From contig JAAZCN010000205.1 of NCBI GenBank assembly GCA_012513245.1, forward strand, positions 1-6,986: a DNA stretch of 6,986 nt. Direction: 5' to 3'. This DNA is from Synergistaceae bacterium. GTDB taxonomy: Bacteria > Synergistota > Synergistia > Synergistales > Synergistaceae. A program made the position numbers and the translations under genes. Positions 1 to 6,734 of this stretch are shown piece by piece (the stretch's first letter is position 1; the number at the start of each line of letters is the position of its first letter). Under the pieces are notes generated by a model. The model was not told where the DNA came from and ran no database searches. It was given only the letters and a program-made list of their open reading frames with translations.

Positions 1-909
1 GAGCCCTCTCAAAAAAGCTGTCCCTCCTGAAAGTACTATGCCCTGGTCCACGATATCTCTTACAAGCTCAGGTGGCGTATGTTCTACCGCGGAGCGTATC
101 GTTTCCTCTATCTGGGCAACGACAGGTTCAATAGCCTCACGAACCTCCACCGAACTTAGATTTATTATTTTAGGCAGTCCATCGACCAGGTCTCTACCCT
201 TAACGTTCATTGTCAGTTCCTGTTCCATGGGGAGAGCGGAACCGATCGTTATTTTGATCTCTTCTGCAGTGGTCTCTCCTATGGCAAGCGTGTAATTCTG
301 GCGCATCAAAGATATTATCGCTTCATCCAGCGAATTCCCGGCGACTCTTATAGCGTGGTTCACAACTATCCCACCAAGTGATATTACCGCCACCTCACAA
401 GTTCCGCCACCCATGTTGACAACAACGTTACCCTGAGGTTCGTTTATGGCTATGCCGATACCAACTGCCGCAGCAAGAGGTTCTTCTACAACTATGGCTT
501 CCTTAGCCCCGGCAGCAAGAGTGACTTCTACTACAGCCCTCTTTTCGACTTCTGTGACACATGCCGGAACGCACACAGCCACCTTGGGATATGAAAAAAA
601 ATTCCCGGCCCCTGTGAGGTCCTTCATGTAGTGCCTTATCATGTGTTCTGTCATCTCGAAGTCTGCAATGACTCCGTTGGCAAGAGGCCTGATAGTTTTA
701 ATGCCTATAGGTGTGCGTCCTATCATTTTTTTAGCATCTGAACCAAAAGCTATGATCTCTTTCTGGCCTTTCCTGTCCAGATTCCTTACAGCTACTACTG
801 ACGGCTCGTTGACTACTATTCCTTTAGATTTCAAAAAAATGACTGTATTTACTGTACCTATGTCTATACCTATTTCATAATTAAACAAATTCGGTCTGAA
901 CTTCCACAC
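1..909 (-). CDS. mreB: MreB-family bacterial actin, rod-shape determination (3' end outside window)
   Basis: MreB forms ATP-dependent filaments under the inner membrane that guide lateral cell-wall synthesis. 303 residues are visible with no internal stop; family members are about 335-350 residues, so roughly 35-45 C-terminal residues are missing. Landmarks: phosphate-1 loop with Asp16 (GIDIGTVNT, 14-22), NEPSVVAV (34-41), GRTP (64-67), VIAD (80-83), VPACVTEVEKRAV (114-126), EEPLAAAVG (142-150), phosphate-2 loop NMGGGTCEVAV (165-175), AGNSLDEAI (190-198), IGETTAEEIK (about 210-219) and LSGGTAFLRG (293-302). Unusual: Asn165 replaces the invariant Asp (DIGGGT), Asn192 replaces the Asp of GGD, and Thr297 interrupts GGG. 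Glu142 and Glu143 are kept. I chose GTG at 909 because MWKFRPNLF matches the usual short N-terminus and AGGTGG lies 4 bases upstream. TTG at 927, six codons earlier and with AGGGA upstream, is an alternative. It follows radC, the usual mreB neighbour. Confidence 0.9.
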   Translation of the reverse strand, partial: MWKFRPNLFNYEIGIDIGTVNTVIFLKSKGIVVNEPSVVAVRNLDRKGQKEIIAFGSDAKKMIGRTPIGIKTIRPLANGVIADFEMTEHMIRHYMKDLTGAGNFFSYPKVAVCVPACVTEVEKRAVVEVTLAAGAKEAIVVEEPLAAAVGIGIAINEPQGNVVVNMGGGTCEVAVISLGGIVVNHAIRVAGNSLDEAIISLMRQNYTLAIGETTAEEIKITIGSALPMEQELTMNVKGRDLVDGLPKIINLSSVEVREAIEPVVAQIEETIRSAVEHTPPELVRDIVDQGIVLSGGTAFLRGL

Positions 910-984
910 CCTGCCACCTGCTTTCAAAAATTTCCCTGAAGCTCAAATACATTTATATTATCTCATTTAAGAGCTCAGTATGCA
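910..984 (-). promoter_or_regulatory. radC-mreB intergenic leader, possible mreB promoter
   Basis: This is the only gap over 40 bases in the window and is distinctly AT-rich. On the minus strand it has a GATAAT box (962-957; 5 of 6 to the -10 consensus) overlapping TATAAA (957-952). No -35 is convincing: the best, TTGATG at 988-983 inside the radC stop region, gives a 20-base spacer. A start near 945-950 would leave a leader of about 35-40 bases before the GTG start. A separate mreB promoter is inference. Confidence 0.25.
936..978 (-). repeat. Imperfect inverted repeat around the AT-rich core upstream of mreB
   Basis: CTGAGCTC (978-971) pairs with GAGCTTCAG (944-936) apart from one bulged T, with a 26-base AT-rich loop between them. 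Five T residues follow at 930-926. The loop is too long and the stem too short for a strong intrinsic terminator. It could be a weak attenuator, an operator around the -10 candidate, or chance. Confidence 0.3.
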
Positions 985-1635
985 TCAAGGAACTTGCGTA
1001 AGCCGGCCTCCCGCGGCAATATAGTGCCCCAGAAGCTCCACGCCAAGAAAATCAAGCCCTTTTTTTACATGATCTGTTATAGCTATATCTTCCCTGCTGG
1101 CCGAGCAGCTGCCATCAGGATGGTTATGGACAAGTACTACACTGTATGCGTTCATGCGAACAGCCTTTCTGTAAAAAACCGGTATATCAAGGTATGCTCC
1201 GCTCTGCCCGCCGTATGAGATCTTTTCTTCCTCTATAACTTTTCCGCCTGCGTCCAGGAATATCGCATATATCATTTCCCTGTCACAGAAGCGGGTATCT
1301 TTAGCGATCTTTTCAAGTCTGACCTGCCATTGATCACGATCTTTGACTCCAAGGGCGGCTATCCTGCTGCCCAGTTCGATAACTGCGGCAAGTGTCGTCA
1401 CCTTGGCTGAGTTGAGCCCTTTTTCTCCCATCAGTTCCTTCGCGTCTGCACGGCAGAGACCTTCAAGACCTCCCCATTCATTGAGAAGAGTTGCCGAAAA
1501 CTCAAGGACACCCTCTCCCTTTCTTCCTGTTCTCAGAAGTATAGCAAGTAATTCCACAACTGAAAGAGAATGGGCTCCGTGGATCAGCAGTTTTTCTCGC
1601 GGTCTCTCTTCTTCCGGAAGGTCCTTTATCTTCAT
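985..1635 (-). CDS. radC: RadC/UPF0758 family JAB-domain protein
   Basis: RadC family proteins combine an N-terminal helix-hairpin-helix-like segment with a C-terminal JAB/JAMM metalloprotease-like domain. The historical DNA repair role is poorly supported and the biochemical function is unsettled. This protein has 216 residues, slightly shorter than the usual 220-230. The N-terminus KDLPEEERPREKLL (4-17) and ELLAILLRTG (28-37) is characteristic. The JAMM set is complete: Glu120, His170 and His172 in HNHPDG (170-175), Ser180 and Asp183 in SREDIAIT. The C-terminus is unusual: the family's LLDH reads LLGH (201-204) and the chain stops at RLTQVP without the usual SFRE-like tail. The ATG start matches the family N-terminus; it lies 6 bases after the hydrolase stop with only a weak GAG-type ribosome site, so translational coupling is likely. 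mreB follows, as in many bacteria. Confidence 0.95.
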   Translation of the reverse strand: MKIKDLPEEERPREKLLIHGAHSLSVVELLAILLRTGRKGEGVLEFSATLLNEWGGLEGLCRADAKELMGEKGLNSAKVTTLAAVIELGSRIAALGVKDRDQWQVRLEKIAKDTRFCDREMIYAIFLDAGGKVIEEEKISYGGQSGAYLDIPVFYRKAVRMNAYSVVLVHNHPDGSCSASREDIAITDHVKKGLDFLGVELLGHYIAAGGRLTQVP

Positions 1636-1641
1636 CTCGAT

Positions 1642-2271
1642 CTATTTCGGCCAATAGGGATTGTATAGTTTTTCAGCGCCTATAGTCGTCTCAGGTCCAT
1701 GCCCGGGGAGCACTCTCAGTTTGTCCGGAAAATCAGTCAATTTTTTCAGGGATGTGACCAGAACATCTTCATCCCCTCCGGGAAGATCGCTTCTGCCTAT
1801 TGAGCGGGCAAAGAGCGTGTCTCCTGATATCAGCAATTCCTCATCACCCTCTGTGATATAGAGACATATGCCTCCCAATGTGTGCCCCGGTGTATGGATA
1901 ACTCTTATGTTCATATTACCGACTTTGAGTATGTCACCTTCATTAAGTTTTTTGTCAGCAGATGGAAGCTCTACCAAGGGCCCCATAAAGGCGGAAAGGT
2001 TTTTGTTAGCATCTACCAGGCAGTCCGCATCCTCTGTATGTATTGCAATTCCATTCTCAGAGAGGTTTCTTAGGTCCGAAACACCCCCTATATGATCACC
2101 ATGTCCGTGCGTAAGGATTATCCAGTGCAGCCTGATATCATTATCCCGTATGTACTCCTCTACCTCTGCTGCAGGACCTCCCGGATCGATGACGATCCCT
2201 TCGCTGTCCGCATCGCTGATGACATAACAGTTTGTCCACAGTGCGCCAAGCGCAAACCTTTTGATCTTCAT
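1642..2271 (-). CDS. Metallo-beta-lactamase-fold hydrolase, short glyoxalase II-like type
   Basis: This is a soluble metal-dependent hydrolase of 209 residues with the complete two-metal site: THGHGDHIGG (54-63, ligands His55, His57, Asp59, His60), His130 in HTPGH, Asp151 in SGDTLF and His191 in PGHGP. The length equals the short YcbL/YrvJ-adjacent type of glyoxalase II-like proteins, lacking the extra C-terminal substrate domain of true hydroxyacylglutathione hydrolase. The natural substrate is therefore uncertain; thioesters such as S-lactoyl thiols are the usual guess. GALWTNCYV (9-17) is the typical first beta strand with the Asn-Cys-Tyr signature. It follows dtd by 7 bases, an adjacency very common in Firmicutes. 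The start is ATG, with an AGGGAG site inside the end of dtd. No gene symbol is justified. Confidence 0.93.
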   Translation of the reverse strand: MKIKRFALGALWTNCYVISDADSEGIVIDPGGPAAEVEEYIRDNDIRLHWIILTHGHGDHIGGVSDLRNLSENGIAIHTEDADCLVDANKNLSAFMGPLVELPSADKKLNEGDILKVGNMNIRVIHTPGHTLGGICLYITEGDEELLISGDTLFARSIGRSDLPGGDEDVLVTSLKKLTDFPDKLRVLPGHGPETTIGAEKLYNPYWPK

Positions 2272-2278
2272 GCATTAC

Positions 2279-2722
2279 TCACTCCCTGCTGTCTATCATG
2301 AGAGTCACCGGGCCATCGTTGCATATTTCAACCTTCATATATGCCTGAAAAACTCCCGTTGCTGTTCTGACTCCCCTTGTTTCGATTTCTTTTACCAATT
2401 TTTCATACATGCTGTTTGCGAAAAAAGGCTCGGCAGCTTTGATCCAAGACGGTCTTCGCCCTTTTTTACAGTCACCGCACAATGTAAACTGTGAAACAAC
2501 AAGTATCTCTCCCTTTTCATCAATGACAGATCTGTTCATTTTACCCGACCCGTCTTCAAATATTCTGAGATTGACTATTTTATCAGCAAGCCATGAAACA
2601 TCTTTGTCCGTATCTTCATGAACGACACCAAGAAAAACACACAGACCTTTCCCGACCTCACCTGTAACCTTTCCGTCTACTGAGACGCTGGCTTTGTCGA
2701 CCCGCTGCAGAAGTGCTTTCAT
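2279..2722 (-). CDS. dtd: D-aminoacyl-tRNA deacylase
   Basis: Dtd is a homodimeric cytoplasmic enzyme that hydrolyses D-aminoacyl-tRNA (for example D-Tyr-tRNA), and also glycine mischarged on tRNA-Ala, acting as a chiral proofreader for translation. 147 residues is the standard length. Both signature motifs are present: SQFTL (77-81) with the catalytic-region Thr80, and the cross-subunit Gly-cisPro motif in NDGPVT (135-140, Gly137-Pro138). KGRRPSW (87-93) and the N-terminus [15 protein letters not shown] are also typical. Minor deviations: LCGD where LYGD is usual, and FQAYMKV (125-131) where FGA-D/H-M is usual. The ATG start lies 6 bases after the rel stop with an excellent ribosome site. 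rel-dtd adjacency is widely conserved in Firmicutes. Confidence 0.97.
   Translation of the reverse strand: MKALLQRVDKASVSVDGKVTGEVGKGLCVFLGVVHEDTDKDVSWLADKIVNLRIFEDGSGKMNRSVIDEKGEILVVSQFTLCGDCKKGRRPSWIKAAEPFFANSMYEKLVKEIETRGVRTATGVFQAYMKVEICNDGPVTLMIDSRE
2282..2287 (-). promoter_or_regulatory. Ribosome binding site of the MBL hydrolase, inside dtd
   Basis: AGGGAG lies 10 bases upstream of the ATG at 2271 and is formed by the last codons of dtd (Arg-Glu). This supports the chosen start and suggests coupled translation of dtd and the hydrolase. Confidence 0.55.
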
Positions 2723-2728
2723 TGTACA

Positions 2729-5041
2729 TCACCCCCTGGTTATCTCAATGACCCCGGAAATAGTATTGAGTCTTGCGATTATTCTGTAGAGATGTTCTAT
2801 ATCCTTTATTTGGACATCAGCAACTACCCTTGCCCTTGAATTGTTCACAACGTTTGCTCTTATCCCGACAAGGACCCCGTCCATACCTGTAATAGCCTGA
2901 ACTATTTCTCCGAAGAGCGTAGGCTTGTCAATTCCCTCAACCTTTATCCTTGCAGTATATCTGTGGTCCTTCGGTTTGCCCCAGGAAACAGCTACTATTT
3001 TGTCCGGGGCGACCTTGTCTATGTTAGCACAATCTTTGCGATGTACTGTGATCCCCCTGCTCTGTGTGACACAGCCAACTATCTGATCGCCCGGGACCGG
3101 ACGGCAGCACTGGGCAAGGGATACGAGTACACCCGATGCTCCCTCTACCACTATTTCCGATTCAGCTTCGCTTCTTTGCGGAGGGGCCTGCGCCGGTATT
3201 GGATCCGGGGCCTGTTTGGTATCAGAAGCCATCCTGCCAAAAATGCTTGCGGCTGTATGATTTCCAGTGCCAACCGATACTATTAGCTCTTCGGTATTCA
3301 GATAGCCCATTTCTCTTGCAACATGGCTCAGCTGTGGAGAGAGTGCATCAAGATTATTTTCTGTTCCGGGATTTCTTCTTAACGCCTCTTTTTCAAGAAG
3401 TTCTCTGCCTCTTTTGACCTTTTCTTCTCTTTCCTGTCTGTCCTGCTGGCGGAACCAGCTCTTTATCTTGTTTCTTGTGCGGGAGGATTTTGCTATCTTG
3501 AGCCAGTCACGAGATGGTTTTCCCTGAGGCGATGTGAGTATGCGGACTATATCTCCGTTATGAAGTTCCTGGTCCATCGGGGCAATTCGGCCGTTGACCA
3601 TTGCTCCTACGCACTTGTGCCCAATCTCTGTGTGTATGGCATAGGCGAAATCTATTGAGGTCGATCCGTTTGGTACGGATATTACTTTACCCTTCGGCGT
3701 AAAAACGAAGACCTCTGAAGAAAGGACATCAGTCTTCAGATTATCCATAAACTGAGAACTTACGCCCTCTTCTTCCTGTCCTTCCGGGGCTACTTCAAGA
3801 GCTTTTCGTATCCAGGTAAGGCCCTCGTCCATATGGTTGACTCTTTTTCCGCCCTCTTTATAGTTCCAATGAGCGGCAATACCATACTCGGCAAGTGAAT
3901 GCATCTCCCAGGTCCTTATCTGCACCTCAAGAGGTTCTCCTGCGGGACCAACGACAGTAGTGTGCAGTGATTGATAAAGGTTGCTTTTCGGATTGGCTAT
4001 ATAGTCATCGAACTGGCCCGGTATCGGCTTCCATATCGTATGTACTATTCCGAGAACCTGGTAGCAGTCAGCAAGATTTTTTACGATCACCCTGAGTGCC
4101 AGAAGATCGTACAGCTGATCCAGTGATAGGTTTTTCCTTCTCATTTTTTCGTATATGCTGTAAAAATGCTTGGGGCGGCCATTTATTGAAGCTTCCAGGC
4201 CGTCCTCTTCAATTTTCTGTGAAAGGATATCCATAGCTTGTTTTATGATCATTTCGCGTTCGGGCAGCTTTTTTCTTACCCTTCGCTTGATGTCATAGTA
4301 CATTTCGGGGTCTAGGATACGAAAAGAAAGGTCCTCGAGCTCTCTTTTTACCTGATATATACCTAGGCGATGTGCAAGGGGGGCGTAAATCTCAAGTGTT
4401 TCGCGAGCTATGGTAAGCTGTTTTTCCCTTCTATGGGATGATATGGTTCTCATATTATGGAGTCGATCTGCGAGCTTTATAAGGACAACTCTGATATCCT
4501 TGGCCATGACTACAAACATTTTCCTGAGGTTTTCGGCCTGATAGTCCTCAAAAGTCTTAAAGGGGAGTTTTCCCAGTTTGGTAACACCGTCTACCAGAGT
4601 AAAGACTCCCGGCCCAAATTTTTCTGAAAGTTCCTCCGCTGTTATCTTTGTATCTTCAAGAACATCGTGAAGGAGCGAGGCAATTATCGTCTCGCGGTCT
4701 ATTTCCATACCGGCCAGGATTGCTGCAACAGAGACTGTGTGTACAACATATGGATCTCCGCTGTACCTCATCTGTCCTTCGTGTGATTCGGCAGCAAAGA
4801 CAAAAGCCTCTCCAATAGCGGTCAGATCATCTTTGGAAAGATACTTTGAAATTTTAGACCAAAGATCCTGCCATATCAGCCTGAGGGTGGACACACGCTG
4901 AGCTTCGGGGACCCGTCCCCAATATCCTTCCATGAGGGACCTGCAGCCCTTATCACTCAGTCCGCCATCTTCTTTCCTGCTTATGCCGGACAGGTGGGCA
5001 GAACGCACATTTGAAGTACCTGCCTTGTTGTTTTCGCTCAT
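2729..5041 (-). CDS. rel: RelA/SpoT-family (p)ppGpp synthetase/hydrolase (long Rel)
   Basis: Makes (p)ppGpp from ATP and GTP/GDP, and probably degrades it, to drive the stringent response; long Rel proteins sense uncharged tRNA on ribosomes. 770 residues. In order: an unrelated N-terminal extension (1 to about 50); HD hydrolase (about 60-205) with His101, His125-Asp126, Glu129-Asp130 in LLHDVLEDT and Asp192 in LADRLHNMRT, all kept, so hydrolysis is expected; synthetase (about 285-395) with GRPKH (288-292), Asp312, Tyr356 in LYQSLHT and Glu372 in EVQIRT; TGS (about 443-503); a zinc-finger-like region with CCRPVPGD (645-652), His667 and Cys671; and a C-terminal ACT domain (about 697-770). Odd: residues 343-346 are QFDD where bifunctional enzymes have RxKD. 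The ATG start has GGTGG 7 bases upstream. Met37 is a weaker alternative start. It follows recJ by 32 bases. Confidence 0.97.
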   Translation of the reverse strand: MSENNKAGTSNVRSAHLSGISRKEDGGLSDKGCRSLMEGYWGRVPEAQRVSTLRLIWQDLWSKISKYLSKDDLTAIGEAFVFAAESHEGQMRYSGDPYVVHTVSVAAILAGMEIDRETIIASLLHDVLEDTKITAEELSEKFGPGVFTLVDGVTKLGKLPFKTFEDYQAENLRKMFVVMAKDIRVVLIKLADRLHNMRTISSHRREKQLTIARETLEIYAPLAHRLGIYQVKRELEDLSFRILDPEMYYDIKRRVRKKLPEREMIIKQAMDILSQKIEEDGLEASINGRPKHFYSIYEKMRRKNLSLDQLYDLLALRVIVKNLADCYQVLGIVHTIWKPIPGQFDDYIANPKSNLYQSLHTTVVGPAGEPLEVQIRTWEMHSLAEYGIAAHWNYKEGGKRVNHMDEGLTWIRKALEVAPEGQEEEGVSSQFMDNLKTDVLSSEVFVFTPKGKVISVPNGSTSIDFAYAIHTEIGHKCVGAMVNGRIAPMDQELHNGDIVRILTSPQGKPSRDWLKIAKSSRTRNKIKSWFRQQDRQEREEKVKRGRELLEKEALRRNPGTENNLDALSPQLSHVAREMGYLNTEELIVSVGTGNHTAASIFGRMASDTKQAPDPIPAQAPPQRSEAESEIVVEGASGVLVSLAQCCRPVPGDQIVGCVTQSRGITVHRKDCANIDKVAPDKIVAVSWGKPKDHRYTARIKVEGIDKPTLFGEIVQAITGMDGVLVGIRANVVNNSRARVVADVQIKDIEHLYRIIARLNTISGVIEITRG
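2732..2737 (-). promoter_or_regulatory. Ribosome binding site of dtd, inside the end of rel
   Basis: AGGGGG, formed by the last two rel sense codons (Arg-Gly), lies 9 bases upstream of the dtd ATG. It is the strongest Shine-Dalgarno match in the window and fixes the dtd start. Ribosomes finishing rel would cover it, so the two genes are probably coupled. Confidence 0.6.
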
Positions 5042-5048
5042 TTATACA

Positions 5049-5053
5049 CCACC
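5049..5053 (-). promoter_or_regulatory. Ribosome binding site of rel
   Basis: GGTGG lies 7 bases upstream of the ATG at 5041, within the 32-base recJ-rel gap. It is an imperfect but well-spaced Shine-Dalgarno sequence and supports the long form of Rel with its N-terminal extension over initiation at Met37. Confidence 0.45.
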
Positions 5054-5073
5054 GAGCCGTTCGTCAAAAATCG

Positions 5074-6732
5074 CTAGACTGTTACCATTTTTTCCAGAAT
5101 AAGCTGAAGAGAGGTCACATTGCGCCATGTGTTAACACTAGGTCTGTATACCCAGCCCATAAGGCTTTCTCTTTCCTTAACCATCTCAGCCGCTCCAAAA
5201 CCAATAAGTGTTGATTCACCCAGATCTATTTTTACATGCTTTCCGTTTTTCCCAAGAGGGAGTATCTTTACATTGCCATTGTATGGAGAATATAACTTTG
5301 GGCATGGATTATCCATACCAAAAGGTCCGAGTCTCTCCGCTTCATGCCACGATTTAAGGTCCAGTTCAGAGGGTGACCAATACAAAAGATCCTCTTTATC
5401 ATTTGACACTTCTACCATTGAGAGCATCTTTTCCATTTCATCTCTTAGTTCCTGCCATTTATCAAATTTAACGCTGAAACCTGCGGCCAGACGATGTCCA
5501 CCCCATGTGTTCAGACTTTGAGCAAGGGCCTTTAACGTACCAACGGCATCACCGCCCGCCGGCATTCTCAGCGTACCTCTCATGATATCTCCTACCGGGG
5601 CCACCAGAGCTACCGGAGCGTTTCTCTCGCTGCATATTCTGCTTGCAACGCTGCTCAGCACCCCTACTGACCAATCTTTGTCTGTAAGGACATACTGGTA
5701 CGGTCCTGTCTGATATTGATCCACCTGTTCAAGGATCTTTGAAGAAAGTTCTCTTCTTTTTTTGTTGAGATCAATTATATGTTCTACCTTATCCTCAAGA
5801 TCATCTGCATTAAAAAGTACTTTTACTGCAAGGTCAGCAAAATACAGCCTTCCTGCTGCGTTGAGACAGGGAATGATCTTCATAGACAGGTCTTCCGGAT
5901 CAAGAGCTGAGGGATCAATGCCAAGCTTTTCCATTAAAATCGCAAGGCCGGGCCTTGGAGCTCTTCTAAGAACACCCAATCCCTCCTGCACAAGGACTCT
6001 GTTCAGTGGAGAAGCAAGTGAAACACAGTCAGCAATGGTTGCCAGTGCGACAAGATCAAGGAGTCTCCGCAGTTTTTCCTTGGGAATAAGCTCGTTCTGC
6101 CATGCCCAACACCAAATCACCCCTGCAGCGCAGAGTCTTTTTGCTGTGATATCCCCGCCGATCTGAGGATTTACCATCGTATCTGAAAGGGCGATCTCCC
6201 CCTCAGCAAGGTGATGATCAAGTATCACTACCGGAATACCGCTCTCTCTTATGAGCTTTACTGCTTCGACATCCTGAGTTCCGCAGTCGACCACCACAAC
6301 AAGATCACACTTCCGTCTCGCGATCGTTACAGCTACATCAGTGTGCAGCCCATATCCCTGGTTGAAACGGTGCGGGATAAAATATCTCACACTTGCCTTC
6401 TTATGGAGTGCCATTTCAACTGCAAGAGCTGTTGCTGATATTCCGTCAACATCGTAATCACCGTATACGACCACGTCAGATCCTTCGTCCAACTTTTTAA
6501 ATATGTCAGAAGCGATCGAATTTGTACCGCCCAGGTCAAGAGACTCCAACATACTCTCCATATCAGGGGATACCCAGTTTTTTATAACTGAATCGCTGGT
6601 TTCTGAGGTCACTCCCCTCATCTCAAGCAACGCGGCCTGAAAAAGAGAGCAGTCAAGACGGTTAGCAATTTCCACTGCTGTTTGCCCGGGGCTGTAAATG
6701 TTCAGTCCATCTTTTGAACAAAGTACTACCAA
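5074..6732 (-). CDS. recJ: Single-stranded-DNA-specific 5'-3' exonuclease RecJ
   Basis: RecJ degrades single-stranded DNA 5' to 3' in recombinational repair, mismatch repair and gap processing. 552 residues, close to the family norm of 560-580. The DHH phosphoesterase core is complete: motif I YGDYDVDGISATAL (90-103) with Asp92, Asp94 and Asp96; motif II VVDCGT with Asp149; motif III LDHHLAEG (171-178); motif IV ATIADCVSL with Asp235. LNAAGRL (290-296) and the DHHA1 motif GGHRLAAGFSV (411-421) follow, then a C-terminal OB-like region (about 457-552). The start is TTG at 6732, 2 bases after the upstream stop; no in-frame ATG occurs before residue 38, which is already inside the conserved LLEMRG segment, and an in-frame stop lies about 27 bases upstream of the TTG. 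No good Shine-Dalgarno is seen, so translation probably depends on the upstream gene. Confidence 0.96.
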   Translation of the reverse strand: MVVLCSKDGLNIYSPGQTAVEIANRLDCSLFQAALLEMRGVTSETSDSVIKNWVSPDMESMLESLDLGGTNSIASDIFKKLDEGSDVVVYGDYDVDGISATALAVEMALHKKASVRYFIPHRFNQGYGLHTDVAVTIARRKCDLVVVVDCGTQDVEAVKLIRESGIPVVILDHHLAEGEIALSDTMVNPQIGGDITAKRLCAAGVIWCWAWQNELIPKEKLRRLLDLVALATIADCVSLASPLNRVLVQEGLGVLRRAPRPGLAILMEKLGIDPSALDPEDLSMKIIPCLNAAGRLYFADLAVKVLFNADDLEDKVEHIIDLNKKRRELSSKILEQVDQYQTGPYQYVLTDKDWSVGVLSSVASRICSERNAPVALVAPVGDIMRGTLRMPAGGDAVGTLKALAQSLNTWGGHRLAAGFSVKFDKWQELRDEMEKMLSMVEVSNDKEDLLYWSPSELDLKSWHEAERLGPFGMDNPCPKLYSPYNGNVKILPLGKNGKHVKIDLGESTLIGFGAAEMVKERESLMGWVYRPSVNTWRNVTSLQLILEKMVTV

Positions 6733-6734
6733 AA

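Noticed and set aside
38..880. Plus-strand open frames opposite mreB (38-295, 446-631, 641-880)
   Set aside because: The minus-strand frame here is continuous and carries all MreB landmarks; the plus-strand frames are its shadows.
936..978. Strong intrinsic terminator between radC and mreB
   Set aside because: The stem is only 8 base pairs with a bulge and a 26-base AT-rich loop, and the T-run begins five bases after the stem. Termination efficiency would be low at best.
5042..5068. TTGACG followed 15 bases later by TATAAA, resembling a sigma-70 promoter just before rel
   Set aside because: The spacer is short and the -10 box overlaps the ATG, so transcription would start inside the rel coding region and remove its start and ribosome site. 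It would only make sense with initiation at Met37, which has a poor ribosome site.
5120..5521. Plus-strand open frame of 133 codons opposite recJ, and a similar one of 134 codons at 5762-6166
   Set aside because: Both lie fully antisense to strongly conserved RecJ motifs, are Ser/Leu/Arg-rich as expected for reverse-strand shadows, and resemble no family I know.
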